From Bacteroidales bacterium (GTDB lineage: Bacteria > Bacteroidota > Bacteroidia > Bacteroidales > F082), in contig JAFYNJ010000008.1 of NCBI GenBank assembly GCA_017549805.1, positions 279,703 through 343,702 of the forward strand: a DNA stretch of 64,000 nt, given 5' to 3'. Made by a program: the position numbers and the translations under genes. Each line of letters begins with the position of its first letter. Position 1 is the first letter of the stretch. The notes below the pieces were generated by a model. That model worked only from the letters and a program-made list of their open reading frames with translations, did not search any database and was not told the origin of the DNA. Shown one piece after another: positions 1 to 8,055 of the stretch.

Positions 1-421
1 TGCCGACGGCAATGTTGTTGAAGTCTATGCCGAATACGATCCTGACACCAAGAGCGGTTTGCCGGGTGCCAACCGCAAGGTGAAAGGCACCATCCACTGG
101 GTGAGCTGCGAACGCTGTCTCCAAGCCGAAGTCCGCATGTACGACCGACTCTGGAAGGTGGAAAACCCCCGCGACGAGCTGGCCCATCTGCGTGACGAAG
201 GCCTTAGCTCCCTCGACGCCATGAAGCAGATGATGAATCCCGATTCATTGGAGATCCGTCCCGTGTGCTATGTGGAAGAGTTCTTGGCCGACGCCAAGAC
301 TTTGGACCATTTCCAGTTCCAACGCATTGGCTACTTCACGGTAGATAAGGACACGACCCCAGGACATCTGGTCTTCAACCGCACGGTGGCGTTGAAGGAC
401 ACTTGGGCGAAAGCACAATGA
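1..421 (+). CDS. glnS: glutaminyl-tRNA synthetase, C-terminal part (5' end outside the window)
   Basis: This is the last ~140 residues of GlnRS, which charges tRNA-Gln with glutamine in the cytoplasm. The frame is open from base 2 and ends at TGA 419-421. The visible part is the anticodon-binding beta-barrel: the KVKGTIHWVS block, then YDRLWKVENP, and near the end the GYFTVDKD..TPG..VFNRTVALKD signature. All of these are characteristic of GlnRS rather than GluRS. The class I catalytic half lies outside the window. A strong terminator follows 2 nt after the stop. The gene matters for context because an archaeal-type Glu-tRNA(Gln) amidotransferase (gatDE) is encoded about 21 kb downstream, so the cell seems to have two routes to Gln-tRNA(Gln). 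Confidence 0.93.
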   Translation, partial: ADGNVVEVYAEYDPDTKSGLPGANRKVKGTIHWVSCERCLQAEVRMYDRLWKVENPRDELAHLRDEGLSSLDAMKQMMNPDSLEIRPVCYVEEFLADAKTLDHFQFQRIGYFTVDKDTTPGHLVFNRTVALKDTWAKAQ

Positions 422-423
422 TG

Positions 424-451
424 AAAAAAGGGGTCTTGCGACCCCTTTTTT
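424..451. terminator. bidirectional intrinsic terminator between glnS and the M56 peptidase gene
   Basis: A run of A is followed by GGGGTC, the loop TTGC, then GACCCC and a run of T. The hairpin has an A-tract on one side and a T-tract on the other, so it can stop transcription from both convergent genes. The minus-strand gene's stop codon lies at its edge. Confidence 0.9.
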
Positions 452-2385
452 CATTTGCCTAACTTATAGGTAATCGGCAGCATGTATCTCACTCTGACGG
501 GTTTGCCGTCCATGGTGCCAGGCTTCCACTTCGGCATGGCCTTGACCACACGGACCGCCTCGTCGTTGAGGTCTTTCTTGGAAGGATCCGGCTTCACCGT
601 CTGCACCTCAGTAATCGATCCATCTTCAGCAACCACAAACTGGATAAACACCCGGTATTCGGCTTTGACTTCCATGTTTTGGTATTTTTCTGGCACCGTG
701 ATGTTCTCCTGAAGATACTTGATCATGGCATCCATGCCTCCCGAAAATTCAGGCATGGTCTCGGCGATCGGCCAAACGCCGTCCTTGTCAGGCTTCAGCT
801 CGGCTTGCGGAGCAACGGTTCCTTTGTGAACGTCTCCTTTGGTAACGCCTTCCGATCCGGTAGTCTTGACCCCGTCCAGCTTGAAGAAGATGGGAAGCAT
901 GTAGCTCACGCGCACTGGCTTGCCCTTCATCAATCCCGGCTTCCATTTCGGCATGGCCTTCACCACACGGACCGCCTCGTCGTCGCACAGCTTGCCGATC
1001 CCTTTTGCTACTTTGACATCGGAGACCGCGCCGTCTTTCTCAATCACAAAACTGAGGAAAACCCTGCCGCTGATGCCCTTGTCCTTGGCTTCCTCTGGAT
1101 ATTTGATGTTTTCGGAGAGGTATTTCATCATCGCATCCGAGCCACCGGGAAATTCCGGCATCACTTCCACGATTTGGAAGATGCTGTCGTTGTCAGGCGT
1201 TTTCATTGAGACGGATTCAGCTTGAGTAAAAGGAATTTGGTTAAGATGGGTGGCTTCCGGATTACCGTCTTTGTCTAATTTCGTGAAAGTAACAGCCGTA
1301 CGCATCGTTCCATCTTCTATCGTTTCGTCATCAACCTTGATGTCATAGTACGATCCATCAGGCTCAGTGATGGTTGAGGTGGTATAAGGACACTCTTCAC
1401 CATATTTTTCATAATAGTAAACAGTAAGGGAATTGATCCCCATGTCTGCCTTCGTTTTAGAATCATCCTCTTGTGCCGCCACTTTCGTGTTGACTATCAA
1501 CAATATCGCCAACACGGGCAATGTCGCCAACAGCTTCCACCAGAGACCCTTGGCTTTTTCATGCTTTGTAATCATCTTGATACGTTTTTTGGTTAAGATT
1601 AAACTGAAATTATTGCTCATGTCGCTGAAATCGACGGCCGTGCACTGCTGCAAGATCAGCATCATGTAGTTTCGTTTGTCAGCTCCAGTAGCCATCACAT
1701 CCTCGTCGGCGATGTACTCGTGAAGGCTCTGGAGTTCTCGTTTATAGAGGTATATGAAGGGGTTGAACCATTGGAAGATCTTCATCAGCTCTACCATCAG
1801 GATGTCCCAGGAATGGTGATGGGCGATGTGGCTCAACTCATGCCGCACGATGGTGGGATCGACCTGCTCATCGGGGAAGAAGGCGTAGCGGAAGAAGGAA
1901 TAGGGGCCGTGTTCCTTATGGGTGAACACCATGGTGTAGCCGTCCATCTTGCACTTGGGCGAGCGGATGATCATGACGAGGAGCTTGCCCATTTTGAAGA
2001 GGAAGAGCAAGGCCGTCACCACCACACCAATTAAATAGACGATGCCCAGCACTTGCCAGAGTGAAACATGAATTCTGGCGGGCGGTGCCACTTCCACCTC
2101 GGGCAAAGTCACCGCAGTGGGTTCACCGTAAGAGATGGTGATTTCTTTAAGCATGAAGCCTCCTAACAAGTTTTGCTTGAAGGCCATCACCTGGGGCGAG
2201 CTTTGTCCCACCAACAGCCCAAACAAAGGCAATGCCAGCGAGAACAGCATCGCCGTAAGCAGATAGAATCGGTTGAATTGGAACCGATTGCTGTTGGTGA
2301 ACAGCAGACGGTAAGCGATCCAAAGCACCATCAAGCCGATGGCAATGGGCAGCAGGTAATTGGTGAATAATTCCATTGGGTTCAT
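451..2385 (-). CDS. M56 (BlaR1/MecR1-like) membrane metallopeptidase with two TonB C-terminal domains
   Basis: This 644-residue inner-membrane protein is probably a sensor protease paired with the BlaI-type repressor encoded 6 nt upstream. The N-terminal M56 part has hydrophobic segments near residues 6-26, 42-60 and 107-130 and a fourth near 285-302. The zinc motif HELSH is at about 182-186. After the last membrane segment come two similar domains of ~90 residues (about 410-505 and 550-644). Each begins with MPEF.GG.DAM.KYL and ends with DEAVRVVKAMPKWKPG...GKPVRV.YMLP, which is the TonB C-terminal fold. In BlaR1 systems the protease cleaves the repressor when a signal arrives. M56-TonB proteins are common in Bacteroidota, but their signal is generally unknown. 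The tandem duplication of the TonB domain is notable. A beta-lactam sensor domain is not seen, so a resistance role should not be assumed. Confidence 0.88.
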   Translation of the reverse strand: MNPMELFTNYLLPIAIGLMVLWIAYRLLFTNSNRFQFNRFYLLTAMLFSLALPLFGLLVGQSSPQVMAFKQNLLGGFMLKEITISYGEPTAVTLPEVEVAPPARIHVSLWQVLGIVYLIGVVVTALLFLFKMGKLLVMIIRSPKCKMDGYTMVFTHKEHGPYSFFRYAFFPDEQVDPTIVRHELSHIAHHHSWDILMVELMKIFQWFNPFIYLYKRELQSLHEYIADEDVMATGADKRNYMMLILQQCTAVDFSDMSNNFSLILTKKRIKMITKHEKAKGLWWKLLATLPVLAILLIVNTKVAAQEDDSKTKADMGINSLTVYYYEKYGEECPYTTSTITEPDGSYYDIKVDDETIEDGTMRTAVTFTKLDKDGNPEATHLNQIPFTQAESVSMKTPDNDSIFQIVEVMPEFPGGSDAMMKYLSENIKYPEEAKDKGISGRVFLSFVIEKDGAVSDVKVAKGIGKLCDDEAVRVVKAMPKWKPGLMKGKPVRVSYMLPIFFKLDGVKTTGSEGVTKGDVHKGTVAPQAELKPDKDGVWPIAETMPEFSGGMDAMIKYLQENITVPEKYQNMEVKAEYRVFIQFVVAEDGSITEVQTVKPDPSKKDLNDEAVRVVKAMPKWKPGTMDGKPVRVRYMLPITYKLGK

Positions 2386-2391
2386 GGCATC

Positions 2392-2763
2392 CTATTTTTC
2401 GCCGTCGATGGCATCATCAATCATTTTCTTTAAGGTTTCCAACTCCTCAAGGCTGAAGTTCTCCTTCTTGGCAAAGGCCGACACCAGGTCGAGGTAGGAA
2501 TTGTTGAAGTAGCGCTCCACCACGCTGCCAAGGAAGTTCTGGGAATACTCCTCCTTGCTGATGGCGGGACTGTAGCGGTTGGCCCGACAGAAGGTCTCGT
2601 GCTTCACGAAGCCTTTGTTTTCAAGGATCTTGATGATGGTGAGCACCGTGTTGTATGCTGGCTTCGGCTCGGGGAAAGCCGCCATGATCTCATTGGCGAA
2701 TCCCTGGTCGATGCTCCACAGCACCTGCATCACCTGTTCCTCTGCTTTAGTTAACTCTTTCAT
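2392..2763 (-). CDS. BlaI/MecI/CopY-family transcriptional repressor
   Basis: This is a winged-helix repressor of ~123 residues. The chosen start gives MKELTKAEEQVMQVLW, the usual BlaI N-terminus. A longer reading that begins MFINRL would run into the palindrome upstream and has no family support. The recognition region AYNTVLTIIKILENKGFVKHE and the C-terminal dimerisation helices (SLEELETLKKMIDDAID) fit the family. Such repressors bind palindromic operators as dimers and are inactivated by proteolysis through the partner M56 protein, here encoded 6 nt downstream. A perfect 16-bp palindrome lies 10 nt upstream of the start and is a candidate autoregulatory operator. Confidence 0.9.
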   Translation of the reverse strand: MKELTKAEEQVMQVLWSIDQGFANEIMAAFPEPKPAYNTVLTIIKILENKGFVKHETFCRANRYSPAISKEEYSQNFLGSVVERYFNNSYLDLVSAFAKKENFSLEELETLKKMIDDAIDGEK

Positions 2764-2772
2764 TTTCAATAA

Positions 2773-2788
2773 TATTAATCGATTAATA
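2773..2788. promoter_or_regulatory. 16-bp perfect palindrome upstream of the BlaI-type gene
   Basis: The sequence TATTAATCGATTAATA is perfectly self-complementary. It sits 10-25 nt upstream of the repressor start and overlaps the last codons of the LRR lipoprotein gene. Position and symmetry fit an operator for the dimeric repressor, but this is inference. I see no clear TAnnTTTG box just upstream, so the pair may be transcribed from the LRR gene promoter. Confidence 0.45.
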
Positions 2789-3706
2789 AACAACTCCCAA
2801 AGTATCTAGATGCAATTCCTCTTCAAGGGTCAACTTGAAAAAGTTGTCGCGGATGACCAAGATTTCCATTCCCGGTTTGTCCACTAGACCCCACGGACAT
2901 TCATCCAACAGGTTATGTTCACAGTCAAACTCGTACAACGACTTCATCTTGGCTAGGTCAGGCAGCTCCAACAATTGGTTGTAACCCACGCCAAAACGCT
3001 GTATGGAGTCCATTTCAACGATCCAATCAGGCAGGAACTTCAAGTTGTTGTGATGGATGTAGAAGTACTTGAGCTTCTTCAGATTCCGCAATGTATCTGG
3101 AATGCGTTCTATTTCGTTGAATGCCAGATAGATTTGTTCCAAATCCTCCAATCCACCCATGAATTCTGGAATCTCTTTGATATGATTCTTATAAAAGTCG
3201 ATTTGGCGCAGGGTCTTCAGCCGTCCGACACATTCCGGGATGGATTCAAAGTCGTTTTCATAGAGAACGACATTGCCGATTTGCTCCAGATCGCCAAAGG
3301 ATTCAGGCAACGAACTCAGCTTGTTGCGCATCAGCACCAAGGTCTTGCATTGCAGCTTGCCTACATTGCTGGGCAGTTTTTCGATACCGTTGTTGACCAT
3401 CAGCAGACGCTCCACCTTGGCGATGTGACGGATGTCGGATCTCGTCAGTCGCAAACGATTGTTGTTGAGATTGATTTCCTTAAGACTGTCGAGCGAAGCG
3501 ACCCAAGCGGGAATATGATTGATGCGGTTGTTTTGGAGATCAAGCTCTTTTAACTTCTTACACCTTTTAATATAAGAAGGGATTCTTCTCAGGTTTTGGT
3601 TGGCCAAGCTGACCTTTTCCACCGTATAATCATAGCTCCTGAGCGAGGCGCATGACGACAGCAATAAGGTAAAAACCAGGAATCCTATGACGTTTTTTGT
3701 TCTCAT
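2783..3706 (-). CDS. leucine-rich-repeat lipoprotein
   Basis: This is a ~307-residue lipoprotein. The start MRTKNVIGFLVFTLLLSSC was chosen because it gives a proper signal peptide with lipobox LSSC. The reading frame stays open further upstream, but that part runs over the tRNA-Gln gene and cannot be coding. After residue ~45 there are about ten leucine-rich repeats of ~23 residues (for example LKELDLQNNRINHIPAWVAS), of the bacterial protein-binding type. It is probably tethered to the outer or inner membrane and binds a partner protein. It ends 19 nt before the BlaI-type gene on the same strand, so the three genes may be cotranscribed. A TAnnTTTG box lies ~20 nt upstream of the start. Confidence 0.85.
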   Translation of the reverse strand: MRTKNVIGFLVFTLLLSSCASLRSYDYTVEKVSLANQNLRRIPSYIKRCKKLKELDLQNNRINHIPAWVASLDSLKEINLNNNRLRLTRSDIRHIAKVERLLMVNNGIEKLPSNVGKLQCKTLVLMRNKLSSLPESFGDLEQIGNVVLYENDFESIPECVGRLKTLRQIDFYKNHIKEIPEFMGGLEDLEQIYLAFNEIERIPDTLRNLKKLKYFYIHHNNLKFLPDWIVEMDSIQRFGVGYNQLLELPDLAKMKSLYEFDCEHNLLDECPWGLVDKPGMEILVIRDNFFKLTLEEELHLDTLGVVY

Positions 3707-3724
3707 TTCGCTTGTATAACGCTG

Positions 3725-3753
3725 CAAATATAACAAATATTTTAATCTTACAA
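3725..3753 (-). promoter_or_regulatory. Bacteroidota-type promoter for the LRR lipoprotein gene
   Basis: On the minus strand, TATATTTG (3725-3732) matches the -7 consensus TAnnTTTG, and TTG lies 18 nt upstream (3751-3753). The predicted transcription start is ~12-15 nt before the ATG at 3706. Confidence 0.65.
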
Positions 3754-3813
3754 CTAATTTTTTAGTTTTTTCGCGAAAAATTTTGTTTAGTTCAAAAAAA
3801 ACCGATTTTTTTC

Positions 3814-3842
3814 TTGCAAAAACTAAAAAAAGTGTATTTTTG
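3814..3842 (+). promoter_or_regulatory. promoter of the tRNA-Gln gene
   Basis: TTG at 3814-3816 and TATTTTTG at 3835-3842 are separated by 18 nt. This matches the Bacteroidota -33/-7 pattern, about 13 nt before the mature tRNA 5' end. Confidence 0.7.
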
Positions 3843-3855
3843 CAGCCGATACAGA

Positions 3856-3927
3856 TGCCCAATGGTGTAATTGGCAACACGACTGACTCTGGATCAGTAA
3901 AGTCCAGGTTCGAACCCTGGTTGGGCA
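3856..3927 (+). tRNA. tRNA-Gln (anticodon CTG)
   Basis: The acceptor stem TGCCCAA pairs with TTGGGCA. The anticodon arm is ACTGA-CTCTGGA-TCAGT, giving anticodon CTG, and the T arm contains GGTTCGAACCC. The gene is 72 nt and the CCA end is not encoded. It reads CAG codons. In this window it coexists with both GlnRS and GatDE, which makes its identity elements (acceptor end, with a weak U1-A72 first pair) interesting. Confidence 0.95.
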
Positions 3928-3933
3928 ACTTTA

Positions 3934-3967
3934 AACCGCTACGAATTTGATTCGCAGCGGTTTTTTT
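3934..3967 (+). terminator. intrinsic terminator after tRNA-Gln
   Basis: AACCGCT..CGAAT pairs with ATTCG..AGCGGTT with one mismatch, and seven T follow. Confidence 0.85.
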
Positions 3968-3969
3968 AT

Positions 3970-3977
3970 TATGTTTG
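3970..3977 (+). promoter_or_regulatory. -7 box of the DUF3298-like lipoprotein gene
   Basis: TATGTTTG matches TAnnTTTG, directly after the tRNA terminator and 22 nt before the ATG at 3999. Confidence 0.55.
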
Positions 3978-3998
3978 CATCATCATAATCCTAAAATC

Positions 3999-4820
3999 AT
4001 GAAAAAAAGCATTTTATTCCTTGCCGTCGTCGCCCTCCTTTTCGGCTGTGACAACAACAAACAGAACAATAAACCTGAACCCAAGCAGGAAGCCTTCAAC
4101 GTGGAGACCTATGAAGTGATGGGCGACCGCCTATACAGTACCAAAGGCGAAGGTGAAGATACCTATGAAGTGCGTGGCTCTTTCGGATGCGAGATTGACA
4201 TCCCCGTAACCGAGAACCAAGTACTCCTCGATAGCATCTGCTATTGGATTGCCTCCAATTTCGGAAGTGTTTATGACGGAGATCCTCGCGACTTGAAAGC
4301 TATGGTAAACCATTACAAGAACTATTCTTTGGATCCCGGTCTCGATGAAGATCCAGAAGGATTCGACATGCGCTATACCATCAAGATGCTGGAAGCCACC
4401 GACCATTATGTTACCTATTGCTTTGAAAGGTTCTTCGAAGCAAACAGCAGTCCACGTGCCAACTCAGAAAAGACGTATCAGACCTTCGACCGCAACACTG
4501 GCAAACGCTTCACGCGTGAGATGGTCAAAGCCGATGAAAACTTGGAGCAGCTGGTCATGAACGAGCTGATGGAACAGTATTTCAGCGAATGGAATGATGA
4601 AGCGCTTACTGAGATTCTATACTTTGATCCCGAAGATCCTGAAGAAAGTGGATTCCCGCTCCCACAATTCAATGAACCTTGGATCCAAGACGGCTATCTC
4701 TATTTCGGCTACGGTACACAAGAGATCGCCCAATATTGCGCCGGTCAGCCGCAATGCTGTCTGCCTTACGACACCATGAAGCCCTTCCTGACAGAAGAAG
4801 GACAAGCATTTTTTGAATAA
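3999..4820 (+). CDS. lipoprotein with a DUF3298/RsiV-like domain
   Basis: This is a ~273-residue exported lipoprotein. The start MKKSILFLAVVALLFGC gives a signal peptide and lipobox; an in-frame ATG eight codons upstream adds only polar residues. The C-terminal two thirds looks like the DUF3298 (RsiV C-terminal-like) fold. It contains TYQTFDRNTGKRFTREMV, a strand-helix segment with LEQLVMNELMEQYF, and near the end GYLYFGYGTQEIAQYCAG followed by a PYDTMKPFL block that resembles the family's conserved end. In RsiV this fold senses lysozyme, but many Bacteroidota copies are lone lipoproteins of unknown role. A sialidase gene begins 21 nt downstream on the same strand, so the two may be cotranscribed. 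Confidence 0.65.
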   Translation: MKKSILFLAVVALLFGCDNNKQNNKPEPKQEAFNVETYEVMGDRLYSTKGEGEDTYEVRGSFGCEIDIPVTENQVLLDSICYWIASNFGSVYDGDPRDLKAMVNHYKNYSLDPGLDEDPEGFDMRYTIKMLEATDHYVTYCFERFFEANSSPRANSEKTYQTFDRNTGKRFTREMVKADENLEQLVMNELMEQYFSEWNDEALTEILYFDPEDPEESGFPLPQFNEPWIQDGYLYFGYGTQEIAQYCAGQPQCCLPYDTMKPFLTEEGQAFFE

Positions 4821-4841
4821 ACTCCATAGAACCATCCCATT

Positions 4842-7382
4842 ATGAAAAAGCTCTCTTTCCTTCTCGTCATGGTGTCCATTGCGACTTTGGCCACCGCACA
4901 ACCAGCGCACTTCATCACCTTCAACGGAACCGACCAATACATGCGCATTCCGCATCATGAAGACTTCAACATCGCTGCGGACCAAAGTTTCACATTGACA
5001 GGATGGATACGGAACGAGACCTATACCGGCACGCCGCGCTACGTGTGCAAACGCGACATGTCGGTGCAAAACGCCAGCGACGAACGAACCGGCTATGAGT
5101 TCTTCGGAACGGGCAACTCGGGACAGTCGTTGGGACTCAACACCCCCACTTCCTCTACCGGCCATGCGCTATCCGTTTACACGGGAGTGACCATACCTGC
5201 CGGAGAATGGATGCATTTCGCCCTTGTGGTGGACCGCACCAATAACGTCATTAGGATTTACCACGACTTGAACACCAACGACGAATGGTCGGCCCCCGTG
5301 AACAACTGGGCGGTCACCAATACCCACGATGTGTTCATCGGAGCAGGCAACAGCAGTGGCCAACCCGCCAACTTCTGCAACGGCTCTTTCGGCAATGTGC
5401 GTTTCTATGGCATGCCTTTGAGTTACCAGGAAATCATGACCGACTACTATCACAACGACCTCGCCGAACTCACCGCCACCATGCAGGACCATCTGCTGGC
5501 CGCTTATGACTTCAGTACTGATCACATCTCAGGCAACCAACTGGCCGACCTCACTGGCCACGGACACAATGCCAACCTTATCAACTTCACTTTCGGCGGT
5601 GCTCAGATCCTCAACGTGACATTGACCCAAGACACTCGCTTGACCGGTCGTGGCAACCCCAACGATGTCATCCTCAAGGCGGCAGTGGCCTACGGTGGGA
5701 ATAACAACGTAGTTGGCCTGCAGTCGATGGTAATCAACCTTGAAGGCACCACCGACCTGAACGACATTGAGGAAATCAAGATATATTCTACTGGAACGGT
5801 GAACAGCTTCGACTGGCGCCATCTCCAGAACGCCACCTTGATTGGAAGTGTTGCCCCTGCCTCGGGTGATCTGACCTGCAACCTAAACGGCACTTTGGCA
5901 TCGGGTACCAACTACCTGTGGGTCACCGCCCATGTTGCCAACAACGCCACCGAAGGCAACCTGATTGATGCCTCCTTGAAATCGATCGTAACCACTGATG
6001 AAAACTACGGCATCGGCAATCCATCGCCAGCAGGCAGTCGTGAGATCATCCTGGCCCATACTTTATTGTTGCAGCCAGGCGACTACAATTCCACCAACTA
6101 CCGCATCCCCGCGGTTATCACAGCCAAGGATGGCTCCATCGTGGCAATGACCGACAAACGCAAATACAACGAGGGCGACCTCCCCGAAGACATTGACATC
6201 GTATGCAACCGCAGCACCGACGGCGGACATACTTGGAGCGAGCCACTTACTGTCGCCCTTGGCACTGGTGTCAATCATGGCTTCGGCGACTGCGCCTTGG
6301 CTTGGAGCAACGACGACAACGGCTTGATTGCCGGCTTTGTGGGCGGTCCCGGCTTGTGGTACTCCACACCATCGAACCCCATCCACAACTATATTGCAAG
6401 AAGCTACGACAACGGCCAGACCTGGACGGAGCCTGAAGACATCACCCACTTCATCTTCGGCGACAACTGCATCTATGAAGGACAGCGCACTTGGCGCGCC
6501 TCGTTCTTTGGCTCAGGCAATGGCTTACGCACCTCCACGGGACGCATCATGTTTGTGGCCGCTATCCGCGAAACTACGGCACAGTCGTTGAACAATTACG
6601 CGGTGTATTCCGACGACAACGGTCTGACTTGGCATGTGTCGGGTCGCGCTTCCGTGGCTGGCGACGAGGCCAAAGTCACAGAGTTGGTTGATGGTCGCAT
6701 CCTGATGAGCATCCGCCATGGCGGCAACCGTTGGTACAACATTTCCGAGGACGGCGGTGAGACCTGGCAACCCACCACCTCCACATGGTACGACATCACA
6801 GCGCCTGCCTGCAACGGCGACATGATCCGTTACACCTCAGTGAACCAAGGCGACGACCGTAACCGTCTGCTGCATTCCGTGCCATACGGCAACTCGCGCG
6901 CCAACGTGTCGGTCTATGTGAGCTATGACGAAGGCGAGAGCTGGCCCGTGCGCAAGACCATCGTGCCTTACAGCTCGGCTTATTCTTCCCTGTGCATCCT
7001 GCCAGACGGCACTATTGGCCTTTATGTCGAGGAAGCCTACGCAGGCGCCTCGGGCTACTCCACCGTATTCTATAACTTCAGCTTGGATTGGCTCACCGAC
7101 GGCCAAGACCATTTCGAACCCACTTCCGTCATTGAAAACACAGAAACTTGGGACAGCCTGAAGATCTATCCCGTGCCAACTTCAACGATTGTCACCATCG
7201 AGACTGAAGGCATGAAGAGCATTGAAGTATTTGATGTCAAGGGACAACTCGTTATGTCAGTCTCGACCAACGGGTCTTCAGAGGTCCGCTTGGATGTATC
7301 CAAGATGGCTTCAGGCCTTTATCTAGTTAAAGGCTTCGATGCCAACGGCCAAAAGAAAGATGGAAGATTCGTGAAGAAATAA
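4842..7382 (+). CDS. secreted GH33-type sialidase with N-terminal LamG-like domain and T9SS sorting domain
   Basis: This 846-residue exo-alpha-sialidase should release terminal sialic acids from glycoproteins. A signal peptide ends at about residue 20 (ATAQ). A concanavalin/LamG-like domain (about 25-220; DQSFTLTGWIRN, HDVFIGAG) is probably carbohydrate-binding. A beta-sandwich linker follows (about 255-400). The catalytic six-bladed propeller (about 405-755) starts with NYRIPAV (the Arg of the arginine triad) and TDKR. It carries five Asp-boxes: STDGGHTW, SYDNGQTW, SDDNGLTW, SEDGGETW and SYDEGESW. The last ~80 residues (IYPVPTSTIVTIE ... SGLYLVKGF) form a type A T9SS C-terminal domain, so the enzyme is exported and attached to or released from the surface. 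Substrate linkage cannot be told from sequence. Confidence 0.9.
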   Translation: MKKLSFLLVMVSIATLATAQPAHFITFNGTDQYMRIPHHEDFNIAADQSFTLTGWIRNETYTGTPRYVCKRDMSVQNASDERTGYEFFGTGNSGQSLGLNTPTSSTGHALSVYTGVTIPAGEWMHFALVVDRTNNVIRIYHDLNTNDEWSAPVNNWAVTNTHDVFIGAGNSSGQPANFCNGSFGNVRFYGMPLSYQEIMTDYYHNDLAELTATMQDHLLAAYDFSTDHISGNQLADLTGHGHNANLINFTFGGAQILNVTLTQDTRLTGRGNPNDVILKAAVAYGGNNNVVGLQSMVINLEGTTDLNDIEEIKIYSTGTVNSFDWRHLQNATLIGSVAPASGDLTCNLNGTLASGTNYLWVTAHVANNATEGNLIDASLKSIVTTDENYGIGNPSPAGSREIILAHTLLLQPGDYNSTNYRIPAVITAKDGSIVAMTDKRKYNEGDLPEDIDIVCNRSTDGGHTWSEPLTVALGTGVNHGFGDCALAWSNDDNGLIAGFVGGPGLWYSTPSNPIHNYIARSYDNGQTWTEPEDITHFIFGDNCIYEGQRTWRASFFGSGNGLRTSTGRIMFVAAIRETTAQSLNNYAVYSDDNGLTWHVSGRASVAGDEAKVTELVDGRILMSIRHGGNRWYNISEDGGETWQPTTSTWYDITAPACNGDMIRYTSVNQGDDRNRLLHSVPYGNSRANVSVYVSYDEGESWPVRKTIVPYSSAYSSLCILPDGTIGLYVEEAYAGASGYSTVFYNFSLDWLTDGQDHFEPTSVIENTETWDSLKIYPVPTSTIVTIETEGMKSIEVFDVKGQLVMSVSTNGSSEVRLDVSKMASGLYLVKGFDANGQKKDGRFVKK

Positions 7383-7388
7383 GACTGA

Positions 7389-7991
7389 TTACAGACTCAT
7401 CTTGATCCTCGACGCCAAGATATCCACCACCACAGGGCTGGAGCCTTGCGGCAGGATGATGTCGGCATAACGTTTGGTGGGCTCGATGAACTGTTGGTGC
7501 ATGGGCTTCACGAAGGTCTGGTAATGACGGAGCACCGCTTCCCAAGTACGGCCACGCTCGGCGATGTCGCGATGGATGATGCGCATCAAACGCTCATCGC
7601 TGTCGGTATCCACAAACACCTTGATGTCCATGCGTTTGCGCAACTCTTCGCTGTTCAGCACCAAGATACCTTCCACAATGATCACCTCAGTGGGCTCCAC
7701 ATGGACCACCTCCTCCGAACGGGCGCAGGTGACGTAGGTATAGATAGGCATCGGGATAGTCTCGCCTCTTTTCAGCCGATCCAAGTGGTCAATCATCAGA
7801 TCCCACTCGATGGCATCGGGATGGTCAAAGTTGATATGCAACTTCTCTTCGGGAGAAAGATGTCCATTGTCGTAGTAATAAGCGTCTTGGGAAATAACGG
7901 AAACCGAATTGTTTGGCAATTGTTTAACCAATTCTTTCACGACGGTGGTCTTGCCTGAACCCGAACCGCCTGCGATACCGATGATTAACAT
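7389..7991 (-). CDS. udk: uridine kinase
   Basis: This 200-residue cytoplasmic enzyme phosphorylates uridine and cytidine with ATP or GTP in pyrimidine salvage. The start MLIIGIAGGSGSGKTT puts the P-loop (GGSGSGKTT) at residues 7-15 as usual; the frame stays open upstream, but that part contains the promoter. Other family motifs are SQDAYYYD, NFDHPDAIEWDL, the YTYVTCARSEE region, VEGILVL and RIIHRDIAERGRTWEAVL. It is transcribed divergently from the FMN-binding protein gene and convergent with the sialidase gene, 6 nt away. Confidence 0.95.
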   Translation of the reverse strand: MLIIGIAGGSGSGKTTVVKELVKQLPNNSVSVISQDAYYYDNGHLSPEEKLHINFDHPDAIEWDLMIDHLDRLKRGETIPMPIYTYVTCARSEEVVHVEPTEVIIVEGILVLNSEELRKRMDIKVFVDTDSDERLMRIIHRDIAERGRTWEAVLRHYQTFVKPMHQQFIEPTKRYADIILPQGSSPVVVDILASRIKMSL

Positions 7992-8013
7992 GTTATGGCA
8001 TTTTTTGAATGCA

Positions 8014-8041
8014 CAAAAATAAAAAAAAAGTAATTTTGCAA
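8014..8041. promoter_or_regulatory. divergent promoters for udk and the FMN-binding protein gene
   Basis: On the minus strand, TATTTTTG (8014-8021) has TTG 17 nt upstream (8039-8041) and serves udk. On the plus strand, TAATTTTG (8031-8038) lies 17 nt before the ATG at 8056. The two promoters overlap, so they probably compete. Confidence 0.6.
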
Positions 8042-8055
8042 CAAATACCAACGCC

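Noticed and set aside
451-2763. Beta-lactam resistance regulator pair
   Set aside because: The M56 protein has TonB-type domains in place of a penicillin-binding sensor domain, and no beta-lactamase is present.
3707-3928. N-terminal extension of the LRR lipoprotein gene reaching over the tRNA
   Set aside because: The extension would run antisense across tRNA-Gln and its promoter. The MRTKNVIG start gives a proper lipoprotein signal and has its own promoter.
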